Positions 28,501 through 39,724 of a stretch of 64,000 nt of DNA are shown piece by piece. A program made the position numbers and the translations under genes. Source of the stretch: Virgibacillus subterraneus. GTDB taxonomy: Bacteria; Bacillota; Bacilli; Bacillales; Amphibacillaceae. Each line of letters starts with the position of its first letter. The stretch's first letter is position 1. Where the stretch lies: positions 1,178,001-1,242,000 of the forward strand of contig NZ_FOEH01000001.1 in assembly GCF_900110695.1 (NCBI RefSeq), in the 5' to 3' direction. The notes beneath the pieces are model-generated. The model worked only from the letters and a program-made list of their open reading frames with translations, made no database searches and was not told the DNA's origin.

Positions 28501-28522
28501 TAGAAGATAGACTGGAGGGATT

Positions 28523-29797
28523 ATGGTGCAGCAAAAACTAAAGCAAGAACAGACATTACAATTAAAAATGAACCAATCCCTACTGCAATCAATCCATTTA
28601 CTACAATTTACTGGGATTGAAATAATTGAATATATTAAAGAAATTTCCAAAGAGAACCCGTTAATTGAAGAGGTCAACTATGATTATGAAATAACAAAAT
28701 ATAAAAATTCGAATGCGGACCAGCCTTCAATCGGAGAGATAAATCAGGCAACATTATCAATGTACGAACAATTGAAAAACCAGCTGTATATGCTGAATGT
28801 TCCAAGTAATCTGGAGCCAGTTGTTTCGTTTGGGATTGATTCGCTGAATGATGATGGCTATTTGGATATTGAATTGAATATTTGGGCCGAAAATTGCAAT
28901 ACAACAATTGAGAAGGTTGAACAGGCATTAGCATTAATACAATCACTTGAACCTGCCGGAATTGGAGCTAGAACATTGCAGGAATGTATCCAGTTACAAA
29001 TGGATAAATCTTATCCATATATTGGAGAATTGTTACAAGAACATTTGGATTGGGTAGCTGAAGAAAATATTTCTGCTATAAGCGTTCAATATCAATTAAC
29101 TGAGGATAAAGCTAGTGTTATGTTAGAAGAAATAAAATCCTGTCACCCAAAGCCTGGTAAACTGCTATCACAAACCAGCACGGAATATATTATTCCAGAA
29201 GCAAACATATATGAAGAAGATGGAAAATGGAAGATTTCTTTTTATAAATGGAATTCACCCGCGATTGAAATAAATGAATCCTATACTAACCTTATGGCAA
29301 ACGAGAAAGAAGCAGAGGACTATCTAAAAGAAAAATTTAAACAAGTGGACTGGCTGAAGCATGCAATTTCATTTAGGTCAAATACATTAGAGAATGTCAT
29401 CCGGAATATTGTGGACAAGCAGCAGATGTATTTTGAACATGGTTCTTTTATGCTGCAGCCGTTAACCTTAAAGGATATTGCCACAGAATTAAGGCTTCAT
29501 ATTTCAACTGTCAGCCGTGCGATATCCAATAAATATGTTCAGACAAAGCATGGTGTCATCCCGCTGAAATTTTTCCTTCAGTCAGGGGTGAAGCAATCGG
29601 ACGGACAGCAGACGTCGTCGTTTGTAATTAAGCAGTTAATTTTTGAAATGCTTAAACATGAAAACAAGCATAAGCCGTTGTCCGATCAGATGATTAAAAA
29701 TCGTCTGTATGAAGAGTTCAGTATTTCGATTGCGCGAAGAACAGTGATGAAGTATCGTGAACAGTTAGGGATAGCTTCATCAACGAAAAGAAAGTAA
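28523..29797 (+). CDS. rpoN: RNA polymerase sigma-54 factor
   Basis: 424 aa. The glutamine-rich N-terminal activator region (QEQTLQLKMNQSLLQSIHLLQ), the core-binding middle, the HTH (LRLHISTVSRAISNKYVQTKHGV) and the C-terminal RpoN box ARRTVMKYREQLGI are all present. It directs transcription at -24/-12 promoters with AAA+ activators (SigL regulon in Bacillus: levanase, amino acid catabolism and related genes). ATG 28523 is close to ggaggg; GTG 28526 is an equally possible start. It is followed by a glutaredoxin-like gene and cggR. Confidence 0.95.
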   Translation: MVQQKLKQEQTLQLKMNQSLLQSIHLLQFTGIEIIEYIKEISKENPLIEEVNYDYEITKYKNSNADQPSIGEINQATLSMYEQLKNQLYMLNVPSNLEPVVSFGIDSLNDDGYLDIELNIWAENCNTTIEKVEQALALIQSLEPAGIGARTLQECIQLQMDKSYPYIGELLQEHLDWVAEENISAISVQYQLTEDKASVMLEEIKSCHPKPGKLLSQTSTEYIIPEANIYEEDGKWKISFYKWNSPAIEINESYTNLMANEKEAEDYLKEKFKQVDWLKHAISFRSNTLENVIRNIVDKQQMYFEHGSFMLQPLTLKDIATELRLHISTVSRAISNKYVQTKHGVIPLKFFLQSGVKQSDGQQTSSFVIKQLIFEMLKHENKHKPLSDQMIKNRLYEEFSISIARRTVMKYREQLGIASSTKRK

Positions 29798-29811
29798 TAG
29801 GGGGATAATTC

Positions 29812-30054
29812 ATGCAAAACGTTATTTTTTATACAAAAGAAAATTGTTCATTATGCGATGATGCACGATCTTTACTTGACTTATTAAATTATGATTATCC
29901 TTTTCAATTGGAAGAGCGGGATATTTATTCAAAAGATGAATGGCTAGAAAAATATCAATTGATGATTCCGGTTGTTAAAGTAAATGATACTACACTTGAT
30001 TGTGAGGAAATTAGTTACGAAGAATTGGAAAGAGTATTAAAAGAATCAAAATGA
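29812..30054 (+). CDS. Glutaredoxin-family thiol protein
   Basis: 80 aa, single thioredoxin fold, with the redox motif CSLC (Cys12 and Cys15 in FYTKENCSLCDDA) and a cis-Pro region (LMIPVVKVND). It is a small dithiol oxidoreductase of the Grx/DUF836 type; the partner is unknown. It is 14 bases downstream of rpoN and probably cotranscribed. The stop is just ahead of the cggR promoter. Confidence 0.88.
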   Translation: MQNVIFYTKENCSLCDDARSLLDLLNYDYPFQLEERDIYSKDEWLEKYQLMIPVVKVNDTTLDCEEISYEELERVLKESK

Positions 30055-30160
30055 TTGAATAAAAATGTGTGTATGGTAAAATAATAAGGAGAGTAAAACC
30101 ATCACATATTTTTTTGCCTAAGGTGGGACGAAAAATTGCCAGGCGGGACTAATTGTGTCC
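30055..30160 (+). promoter_or_regulatory. cggR-gapA promoter and CggR operator
   Basis: Promoter TTGAAT (30055-30060), 16 bp, TAAAAT (30077-30082). Downstream at 30124-30160 is a two-part CggR-type operator: tGGGAC + 6 + TtgCC, then CGGGAC + 6 + TGTCC. The second half matches the B. subtilis consensus exactly. CggR tetramers bound there block transcription until fructose-1,6-bisphosphate accumulates. Confidence 0.9.
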
Positions 30161-30176
30161 ACGAAGGAGCATTTTC

Positions 30177-31205
30177 ATGCGAGCTTTGATTGATGTACAG
30201 AAGAAATTATATCCTGATCTCTTGGAAATTATGCAGCATCGCTACGTTGTTTTGCAGAATATCGAACTCTTGCAACCGATTGGGAGGCGTGGTTTGGCTG
30301 AAAACACAAACTTAACCGAACGTAATGTGCGTGGTGAAATCGATTTTCTTCATGAACAAGGTTTAATTGATATCACAACAAAAGGAATGCAAATTACAAA
30401 AGAGGGAAAAATAGTTATAGAACAATTGGGCGAGTTCATGCATGAAGCTATGGGTTTAAGCGTTTTAGAAAGGCAATTAAAGGATAAATTACATGTAAGT
30501 AATATTATGATTGTCCCAGGTAATAGCGATGATCATAATTGGGTAAAACAAGAGATGGGTAAAGCTTGTGCATCTTTTTTAAAGGAAAGAGTGAAATCTC
30601 CTCAGACGATTGCCGCTACTGGTGGCACAACAATGGCTGCAGTTGCCAATATGATGGTTCCTTTTGATAATGCGGCAAGCAGCTTATTTGTTCCAGCAAG
30701 AGGTGGTATCGGTGAGAAAGAGGAGAATCAGGCCAATACGATTGTTGCCAAGATGGCTAGAAAGGTAAGAGGTGATTATCGATTACTTTATGTTCCTGAC
30801 CCATTAAGTGAAACATCGTATCAGAACATCATCAAGGAACCTTCCATTAATGATACGCTCCAGCTTATTAAAGGTTCCAATATTGTTTTACATGGAATAG
30901 GCGATGCGTTAACAATGGCTAAACGAAGAAAGACATCAGAAGAAGTTATGGAGAAATTAAAGGATAAAAAAGCGATAAGTGAAGCATTTGGTTATTATTT
31001 TGATAAGTTCGGTGATGTTGTCCACAAGGTAAGGACTATTGGCATACAGCTGGATGATTTATCGACAGTTAATCAAGTGATCACAATAGCTGGAGGACAT
31101 TCAAAGGCTAACGCAATCGCTTCTTATTTTAAGAAAGGTAAAAGTGATCTGCTTATAACAGATGAAGCAGCAGCTGAACAGATTTTAAGGGATGAGTCTC
31201 TTTAA
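30177..31205 (+). CDS. cggR: Central glycolytic genes regulator CggR
   Basis: 342 aa, SorC/DeoR-type. An N-terminal winged helix (QPIGRRGLAENTNLTERNVRGEIDFL, residues ~35-60) is followed by the sugar-phosphate effector domain (TIAATGGTTMAAVANMM, FVPARGGIGE). ATG 30177 is chosen: aaggag lies 6-7 bases upstream and the start MRALIDVQKKLYPDLL aligns with the family; the 8-codon upstream extension crosses the operator. It represses its own operon. Confidence 0.95.
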   Translation: MRALIDVQKKLYPDLLEIMQHRYVVLQNIELLQPIGRRGLAENTNLTERNVRGEIDFLHEQGLIDITTKGMQITKEGKIVIEQLGEFMHEAMGLSVLERQLKDKLHVSNIMIVPGNSDDHNWVKQEMGKACASFLKERVKSPQTIAATGGTTMAAVANMMVPFDNAASSLFVPARGGIGEKEENQANTIVAKMARKVRGDYRLLYVPDPLSETSYQNIIKEPSINDTLQLIKGSNIVLHGIGDALTMAKRRKTSEEVMEKLKDKKAISEAFGYYFDKFGDVVHKVRTIGIQLDDLSTVNQVITIAGGHSKANAIASYFKKGKSDLLITDEAAAEQILRDESL

Positions 31206-31232
31206 ATAGAATAAAATTTTGCAAAATCATAG

Positions 31233-32255
<1,023 letters not shown>

Positions 32256-32268
32256 AAATATATTATAA

Positions 32269-32298
32269 GGGGGAGAGGGCAATCCTCTTCCCTTTCTT
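32269..32298 (+). terminator. Weak hairpin after gapA
   Basis: ggggagagg / cctcttccc with one bulge, followed by tttcttt. It could attenuate transcription between gapA and pgk. Confidence 0.5.
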
Positions 32299-32370
32299 TG
32301 CAGTTAAGGCTGCCGAGTGCGCAGCCACAATCTATCATGAATTTTCATACAAATAATGTAGAAAGATTTG

Positions 32371-32550
32371 GCGGACACCAGGGACCTTATTTGACTGAAA
32401 TACAGGAAAATGTTGATGTTTGCGGACACCAAGGACCTTATTTGTTACAAAACACCTCTATTAACCATGATATATGTAAAATAAGGGCTGCTGTGTCCGG
32501 ATAAATTCGAAAAGTCGACTTTTTATAGAAATAGGGTCACCTGTGTCCGC
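32371..32550. repeat. ~50-bp-period repeat array, two forward and two inverted units
   Basis: gcggacaccagggaccttat at 32371 and 32422 (51 bases apart), then the reverse complement pattern ataaggg..tgtgtccg ending at 32500 and 32550 (50 apart). The two halves can pair to form large stem-loops. No credible gene is present. Confidence 0.9.
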
Positions 32551-32640
32551 TAAAAAATAACTTCCTTGGCTCCGCAATGCGCAGCAACCATCTATTATGA
32601 GAATGAATTTGTAATAGAGCTAGAGAGGTGTTTTTCATAC

Positions 32641-32728
32641 AAAAGTATAAATCCTTTCTTATTGCATAAATGCAGCTAAGGCATATCTATATTAGTGATT
32701 GGCGACAAGCCAAGTTTTCCAATAAAAT
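32641..32728 (+). repeat. Dispersed ~90-bp intergenic repeat, copy C
   Basis: A diverged copy: aaagtataaatcctttctt, attgcataaatgcagctaag, then ggcgacaagccaagttttcc and aataaaat. Located just upstream of pgk. Confidence 0.8.
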
Positions 32729-32793
32729 GATTAATGGGAGCAATTCCGGGGAATTTAATAAGATACATAAGTTTAAAAGCAGGAGGTATAGCC

Positions 32794-33975
32794 ATGAACA
32801 AAAAAACACTTCATGATCTTGATGTAGAAGGTAAGCGAGTGTTTTGCCGCGTAGACTTCAACGTGCCAATGAAAAATGGTGAAGTTACGGATGATACACG
32901 AATCAAGGCCGCATTACCAACGATTAATTATTTATCGGAAAAAGGTGCAATTGTTATTTTGGCGAGCCACCTTGGTCGTCCAAAAGGAGAGATTAAAGAG
33001 GAATTGCGTCTGGATCCTGTAGCGGAACGTCTAAGTGAACTCATTGGTAAAGATGTTGTGAAAACTGATTCCGTTTATGGAAAAGAAGTACATGAAGCCA
33101 TTTCACAAATTAGCGACGGAGATATTTTATTAATTGAAAATGTTCGTTTTGAAGCTGGTGAGGAAAAGAATGAACAGGATTTAGCACAGGCTTTTGCAGA
33201 GATGGCTGATTTGTATGTAAATGATGCGTTTGGAGCAGCACATCGCGCGCATGCTTCAACAACTGGTGTTGCTGAAAAGTTACCAGCTGCTGCAGGCTTC
33301 TTAATGGAAAAAGAGATTGATGTACTCGGTAAAGCCCTCGAAAATCCGGAGCGTCCGTTCACAGCAATTATCGGTGGTGCTAAAGTAAAAGATAAAATTA
33401 ATGTAATTGACCACTTACTAGACAAAGTCGATAATCTTATTATTGGTGGAGGGCTTGCATATACTTTTATTAAAGCGCAAGGTCATGAAATTGGTAAGTC
33501 GTTGCTGGAAGAAGATAAAATTGATTTGGCCAAAGAATTCATGCAAAAGGCAGAGGATAAAGGTGTAAACTTTATTTTGCCAAAGGATGCTGTCGTAGCC
33601 GATGATTTTTCAGAAACAGCTAACACTAAAGTTGTAAATATAGATGAAATTCCTGCAGATTGGGAAGCATTAGATATTGGACCAAAAACACGTGAAATCT
33701 ATGAACAAATTGTTGCTGACTCAAAACTTGTAATTTGGAATGGGCCAATGGGTGTTTTTGAATATAATGCATTTGCTGGTGGAACTAAAGCAGTGGCAGA
33801 GGCATTAGCGAACACAGAAGGTTATACTGTAATTGGCGGCGGAGACTCAGCTGCAGCAGTTGAGAAATTTGGTTTTGCTGAAGATATGGACCATGTTTCA
33901 ACAGGTGGAGGAGCTTCTCTTGAATTTATGGAAGGCAAAGTGTTGCCAGGTGTACAAGCGCTAGATGAAAAATAA
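32794..33975 (+). CDS. pgk: Phosphoglycerate kinase
   Basis: 393 aa, cytosolic. N-terminal [19 protein letters not shown] (substrate side), GRPKG, and C-terminal nucleotide-binding [13 protein letters not shown] and [14 protein letters not shown]. It makes ATP from 1,3-bisphosphoglycerate. ATG 32794 (aggaggt 7-8 bases upstream) is used; the 20-codon upstream extension is not conserved. It starts the pgk-tpiA-gpmI-eno cluster. Confidence 0.97.
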   Translation: MNKKTLHDLDVEGKRVFCRVDFNVPMKNGEVTDDTRIKAALPTINYLSEKGAIVILASHLGRPKGEIKEELRLDPVAERLSELIGKDVVKTDSVYGKEVHEAISQISDGDILLIENVRFEAGEEKNEQDLAQAFAEMADLYVNDAFGAAHRAHASTTGVAEKLPAAAGFLMEKEIDVLGKALENPERPFTAIIGGAKVKDKINVIDHLLDKVDNLIIGGGLAYTFIKAQGHEIGKSLLEEDKIDLAKEFMQKAEDKGVNFILPKDAVVADDFSETANTKVVNIDEIPADWEALDIGPKTREIYEQIVADSKLVIWNGPMGVFEYNAFAGGTKAVAEALANTEGYTVIGGGDSAAAVEKFGFAEDMDHVSTGGGASLEFMEGKVLPGVQALDEK

Positions 33976-34001
33976 CAAAATTTGAAGTTAGAGGTGAGAG
34001 G

Positions 34002-34760
34002 ATGCGCAATAAAGTAATCGCAGGAAATTGGAAAATGAATAAAATTTTAGCAGAAGCAAATCAATTCACTGATGATGTGGTGAAAAAGGTACCAAGTAAT
34101 GATAATGTTGAATCCATTATCTGTGCACCATTTCCCTTTTTATCATCTTTAGTTGAGAAAACAAAAGGAACAAAAGTCAAAATCGGTGCGCAGAATATGC
34201 ATTTTGAAGAGAAAGGTGCATTTACTGGCGAGGTAAGTCCGGTTATGCTGAAAGACCTTGGTGTGACTCATGTTGTTATTGGCCACTCGGAGCGTCGTGA
34301 ACATTTTGCTGAAACCGATGAAACGGTCAATAAGAAAGCCCATGCAGCATTTAAACATGGCCTTACACCGATTGTTTGTGTTGGTGAAACACTTGAACAA
34401 CGCGAAGCAAACGAAACGATGAAACATATTGAAAAACAGGTTCGTAAAGGGCTTGAGGGACTATCAGAAGAACAGGTAGCTTCAACGATTGTTGCCTATG
34501 AACCTATTTGGGCAATTGGAACAGGAAAAACTGCGTCAAGTGAGGATGCGAATGAAGTGTGTACGCACATTCGTAATGTAATCAAAGATGCTGCATCAGA
34601 AGATACTGCTGAAAAAGTTGTTATTCAATACGGTGGAAGTGTCAAACCCGCCAATATTGATGAATTGTTAACGCAATCTGACATTGATGGTGCACTAGTT
34701 GGAGGAGCCAGCCTTGAAGCAGAATCATTTTTAGCGCTTGTGGAGGCCGGTACAAAATGA
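34002..34760 (+). CDS. tpiA: Triosephosphate isomerase
   Basis: 252 aa. N-terminal AGNWKMNK (Asn and Lys of the active site), VIGHSERRE with the electrophilic His, and [14 protein letters not shown] with the catalytic Glu. It interconverts DHAP and GAP, linking glycerol and DHA catabolism to glycolysis. It overlaps gpmI by 4 bases (ATGA). Confidence 0.97.
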   Translation: MRNKVIAGNWKMNKILAEANQFTDDVVKKVPSNDNVESIICAPFPFLSSLVEKTKGTKVKIGAQNMHFEEKGAFTGEVSPVMLKDLGVTHVVIGHSERREHFAETDETVNKKAHAAFKHGLTPIVCVGETLEQREANETMKHIEKQVRKGLEGLSEEQVASTIVAYEPIWAIGTGKTASSEDANEVCTHIRNVIKDAASEDTAEKVVIQYGGSVKPANIDELLTQSDIDGALVGGASLEAESFLALVEAGTK

Positions 34761-36295
34761 ATCAAGGAAATTTAGCTGCAATCATCATCTTAGACGGATT
34801 TGGTATCCGTGATGAAAAGATGGGTAATGCTGTCAGACAAGCAAACACGCCTAATTTTGACCGTTACTGGGAAAAGTTTGCTCATAATCAATTACAGGCT
34901 AGTGGTGAAGCTGTTGGACTTCCTGAAGGTCAGATGGGTAACTCAGAAGTGGGTCACCTTAACATAGGTGCTGGACGAATCGTTTACCAGAGTTTAACCC
35001 GCGTTAATTTATCGATTAAAGAGGGCGACTTTTTCGAAAAAGAAGCATTTCTTAAATCGATGCAGCATGCGAAGGATAAAGGTAAATCACTGCATATTTT
35101 TGGTCTGTTATCAGACGGTGGTGTGCACAGCCATATTAACCATCTTTTCGCAATGTTGAAGCTGGCTAAGGATAATGGGCTGGAAAACGTATATGTCCAT
35201 GCATTTCTGGATGGTCGTGATGTCGGTCCGCAAACAGCTAAAACCTACATTGAACAAACAGAAGAAAAAATGAAAGAATACGGTGTCGGAAAAATTGCTA
35301 CAATTTCCGGACGTTATTATTCCATGGATCGTGATAAACGATGGGAGCGCGTTAAGAAAGCTTATGATGCTATGGTCTATGGTGAAGGTCCTAAATATCA
35401 GAGCCCGTATAAAGTGATTGACGATTCCTATGAAAATGGAATACATGATGAGTTTGTTATTCCATCTGTTATTACTGATGATAATGATGAACCTGTTGGA
35501 AAAGTTCAGAATGAGGATTCGATTATCTTTTACAATTTCCGTCCTGATCGTGCAATTCAAATTTCTCGTACATTCGCAAATGAAGATTTTCGAGACTTTG
35601 ACCGTGGAGAAAACGTTCCAAAAAATCTGGATTTCGTAATGCTTACGAACTTCAGTGAATCAGTTGATGGTTATGTTGCATATAAGCCTGTCAATTTAGA
35701 TAATACTGTTGGTGAAGTACTGGCACAGAATGATATGAAGCAGCTCCGAATCGCCGAAACGGAAAAATACCCGCATGTCACCTTTTTTATGAGTGGCGGA
35801 CGTGAGAATGAATTTCCGGGTGAAAAACGTGTCCTTATCGATTCTCCAAAAGTTGCGACATATGACTTAAAGCCTGAAATGAGTGTTTATGAGGTCACTG
35901 ATAAATTGCTGGAAGAACTTGATTCCAAAGAGCACAATGCAGTTTTATTAAACTTTGCTAACCCGGACATGGTTGGACATTCTGGCATGCTGGAACCGAC
36001 AATTAAAGCAATTGAAGCAGTTGATGAATGTTTAGGTAAAGTAGTTGATAAAATTATAGAGCTTGGTGGCAATGCGATCATTACAGCGGATCATGGTAAT
36101 TCCGATGAAGTTACAACTTTGGAAGGTGATCCAATGACTGCTCACACGACAAACCCTGTTCCCGTTATTGTTACAGGGGAAGATGTAGAACTCCGTGATG
36201 GTGGTATCTTAGCCGATCTATCACCAACATTGTTGGACTTGTTAAATGTTGCAAAACCAAAAGAAATGACTGGCGAATCACTAATTAAAAGGTAA
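34757..36295 (+). CDS. gpmI: 2,3-bisphosphoglycerate-independent phosphoglycerate mutase
   Basis: 512 aa, an alkaline-phosphatase superfamily enzyme that needs manganese. The catalytic Ser63 lies in [16 protein letters not shown]; metal ligands include the N-terminal ILDGFGI and C-terminal [11 protein letters not shown] and [10 protein letters not shown]. It converts 3-PG to 2-PG. Coupled to tpiA by a 4-base overlap. The Mn dependence is of interest with the MntR-like site elsewhere in the window. Confidence 0.97.
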   Translation: MNQGNLAAIIILDGFGIRDEKMGNAVRQANTPNFDRYWEKFAHNQLQASGEAVGLPEGQMGNSEVGHLNIGAGRIVYQSLTRVNLSIKEGDFFEKEAFLKSMQHAKDKGKSLHIFGLLSDGGVHSHINHLFAMLKLAKDNGLENVYVHAFLDGRDVGPQTAKTYIEQTEEKMKEYGVGKIATISGRYYSMDRDKRWERVKKAYDAMVYGEGPKYQSPYKVIDDSYENGIHDEFVIPSVITDDNDEPVGKVQNEDSIIFYNFRPDRAIQISRTFANEDFRDFDRGENVPKNLDFVMLTNFSESVDGYVAYKPVNLDNTVGEVLAQNDMKQLRIAETEKYPHVTFFMSGGRENEFPGEKRVLIDSPKVATYDLKPEMSVYEVTDKLLEELDSKEHNAVLLNFANPDMVGHSGMLEPTIKAIEAVDECLGKVVDKIIELGGNAIITADHGNSDEVTTLEGDPMTAHTTNPVPVIVTGEDVELRDGGILADLSPTLLDLLNVAKPKEMTGESLIKR

Positions 36296-36319
36296 GTATT
36301 TTTTGCTTTTAACCATTAA

Positions 36320-37636
<1,317 letters not shown>

Positions 37637-37648
37637 ATGACTTTATGG

Positions 37649-37676
37649 GAGGCGGAATAATTCCGTCTCTTTTTTT
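37649..37676 (+). terminator. Terminator of eno
   Basis: gaggcggaa / ttccgtctc (one G-U pair) with a seven-T tail. Confidence 0.9.
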
Positions 37677-37677
37677 G

Positions 37678-37745
37678 ATATAAATACTCTCTTACTACAT
37701 AAGTGTACGCCATTAAAGCTTGGTGATAAGCCAAGTTTTTTAATT
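37678..37745 (+). repeat. Dispersed intergenic repeat, copy D (shortened)
   Basis: taaatactctcttactacat, aagtgtacgccattaaagc, then ttggtgataagccaagtttttt. The central aactaagg block is missing. Confidence 0.75.
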
Positions 37746-37832
37746 TGCTTATCACAAACAAGTCAGGTGAGTTTCAACTCATTATAGTCAACTTCGAACG
37801 GATATGAAAAACTTCAATAATTTAAAAAAACT

Positions 37833-37937
37833 ATGCCACCTTTCTACTACCATAATCGATTGTAATAGTGAAAAGGTGGCATCTTTAAGCAATTAAGAAA
37901 GTACTTTTTTTTGGCGAGTGCCAAGTTTTCTAATAAA
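37833..37937 (+). repeat. Hairpin followed by internally deleted repeat copy E
   Basis: atgccaccttt (37833) pairs with aaaggtggcat (37872-37882), a ~50-base hairpin with a T-rich follow-up. At 37886-37937 is a copy of the dispersed repeat with its middle deleted (gcaattaagaaagtact joined to ttggcgagtgccaagttttc). The 37637-38011 gap holds no gene. Confidence 0.75.
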
Positions 37938-38011
37938 AAAATTTGAACATAGGACAAAACCCTACTGGAATAAGGTGTAATTAACAGATATTTACAAAGG
38001 GGGGGATACTG

Positions 38012-38968
38012 TTGGCGCAAAAAGTATTAGTCTTTGGTGATATTGGCATTGATGATACCGTTGGACTTATCTACTCTTATTTTAATGATGAAATTGATGT
38101 GGTTGGGGTTGTTGCTGACTATGGAAATATCGCAAGGGAAAAGGCCTTAGCGAATGTACACTACATCAGAAATCTTTATAATGTTGCTGAAGTGATAGAA
38201 GTATTTGGCGGGGCAGAGATCCCAATGACTGGAGAGACACCGGTATATTTCCCAGAAATTCATGGGAAATACGGACTTGGGCCTATTATCCCGCCTGAAG
38301 TTGAGGATGGTGAAGTCATTGAAAACTTTTTTGGGATTATTGATATTATTGAGAAATATCAGGATGAACTCATTATTGTTAACATTGGAAGACTAACTTC
38401 CCTCGCTACAATGTTTATTTTATATCAGGAACGTATGCGTAATGTAAAAGGTTTTTATATAATGGGAGGGGCATTCTGGGTTCCCGGGAATGTCACTGCT
38501 GTATCTGAGGCAAATTTTCATGGTGACCCTATTGCAGCCCAGATTGTGTTAAAATATGCCCATAACTTAGCAATCATTCCTTTAAATGTAACATCCGAAG
38601 CAATTGCTACTCCACGTATGGTTGATTATATTGACAGGGTTGGTGATACCAAGATAATTAAATCGTTACTAGATTATTATTATAGTTTTTATAAAGAACG
38701 AAACCCAAATATTCAAGGAAGCCCGCTGCATGATGTACTTACTTTAATGGCAACTATTCATGAAGATATGCTAGGATATCGTAAATTACCAGTGCAAATA
38801 GTACAGGTGCAGAATGGAGTAGCAAGAGGACAGAGCATCGCAGATAATCGACCATTTGCAAATACAGAAACAGAAAAAAAGAAATTACACCGCATTGCTT
38901 TTGAACTGGATTATAAGAAATTTTATACAAATTTTATGACAGTAATGACGGGGCAGCGGTTTGAATAA
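38012..38968 (+). CDS. Nucleoside hydrolase (IUNH-like)
   Basis: 318 aa. The N-terminal calcium and ribose motif reads FGDIGIDDTVGL (residues 8-19), where the family usually has DxDPGxDD. The catalytic Asp10, Asp14 and Asp15 are kept but the first Asp is Phe8. NVTSEAIATP and PLHDVLTLMA (the late His-Asp pair) are present. It is expected to cleave N-glycosidic bonds of ribonucleosides for purine or pyrimidine salvage; substrate cannot be told. Starts at TTG behind ggggggg. Followed by a nitroreductase gene 9 bases later. Confidence 0.82.
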   Translation: MAQKVLVFGDIGIDDTVGLIYSYFNDEIDVVGVVADYGNIAREKALANVHYIRNLYNVAEVIEVFGGAEIPMTGETPVYFPEIHGKYGLGPIIPPEVEDGEVIENFFGIIDIIEKYQDELIIVNIGRLTSLATMFILYQERMRNVKGFYIMGGAFWVPGNVTAVSEANFHGDPIAAQIVLKYAHNLAIIPLNVTSEAIATPRMVDYIDRVGDTKIIKSLLDYYYSFYKERNPNIQGSPLHDVLTLMATIHEDMLGYRKLPVQIVQVQNGVARGQSIADNRPFANTETEKKKLHRIAFELDYKKFYTNFMTVMTGQRFE

Positions 38969-38977
38969 TTTTGTGAG

Positions 38978-39565
38978 GTGAACCCCATCGATATTTTACA
39001 AGCGATCAAGCAACGCAGATCTATTCATAATTACAAAGACGAAGAAGTTGATGAAAGTATTCTAAAAGAGATCTTCACATATGGTTCCTATGCCCCTACA
39101 CATTATATGAAAGAGCCGTGGAATATTAAACTATATCAGAAAAAAGGTAAACAAGCTTTTATAGATGCTATTATTGCAAGTTATCAACGGATAGGGATGC
39201 TTAAGACGGATGATGATCCTAAGACTAAGAAAATGATTATCTCCATGCGGGACTTTTTGCTGGCGATTCCACACCATGCGTTGATTTATTTCGAAAAAGA
39301 AGAAGATCCTGTGCGCTATGAAGAGGAATATGCGGCAGTATGTGCATTTATCCAAAATGCACAATTGGCGGCTTGGGAGTATGGTGTTGGTATGCTTTGG
39401 ACGATTACGCCGTACATGCATGATGATGGATTTGTAGAGGATATTGGCTTGGATAGTAAAAGAATGAAAGTTGCAGCTGTCATGCAGATTGGATATCCGG
39501 AGCGTGTTCCCAGAAATAGAGGCCGGAATAGTATTGAGGATAAAATGGAGATAATTTCGGAGTAA
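38978..39565 (+). CDS. Nitroreductase-family FMN oxidoreductase
   Basis: About 195 aa. IKQRRSIHNYKDEEVDESIL (residues ~9-28) carries the Arg-Arg-Ser FMN-binding motif; AQLAAWEYGVGMLWTI is the typical middle helix. An FMN-dependent NAD(P)H oxidoreductase of unknown natural substrate. The start is uncertain: GTG 38978 is embedded in the only good RBS (gaggtg), while ATC 38987 lies 6 bases after it; no ATG is nearby. The next 20-bp tandem array begins 20 bases after the stop. Confidence 0.82.
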   Translation: MNPIDILQAIKQRRSIHNYKDEEVDESILKEIFTYGSYAPTHYMKEPWNIKLYQKKGKQAFIDAIIASYQRIGMLKTDDDPKTKKMIISMRDFLLAIPHHALIYFEKEEDPVRYEEEYAAVCAFIQNAQLAAWEYGVGMLWTITPYMHDDGFVEDIGLDSKRMKVAAVMQIGYPERVPRNRGRNSIEDKMEIISE

Positions 39566-39584
39566 CATACGTTATGTGGGTGAT

Positions 39585-39664
39585 ATATCAACTAGAGTAA
39601 CGTGATATCGACCTGAAACTGGATATATCGACCTAAAAATAGATATATCAACCAGAGGTAGCTT
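39585..39664. repeat. Tandem array, 4 units of 20 bp
   Basis: Four consecutive 20-base units beginning atatcaac/atatcgacc (39585, 39605, 39625, 39645), directly behind the nitroreductase gene. Confidence 0.85.
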
Positions 39665-39679
39665 CAGATTACCTTTACA

Positions 39680-39716
39680 AAAAATTGCTCGGACCAAACA
39701 CATGGTCCGAGCAATC
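39680..39716 (-). terminator. Terminator of ptsI
   Basis: A 12-bp inverted repeat, attgctcggacc / ggtccgagcaat, with a T run on the minus strand; it could also stop transcripts from the left. Confidence 0.92.
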
Positions 39717-39724
39717 AACTAGAT

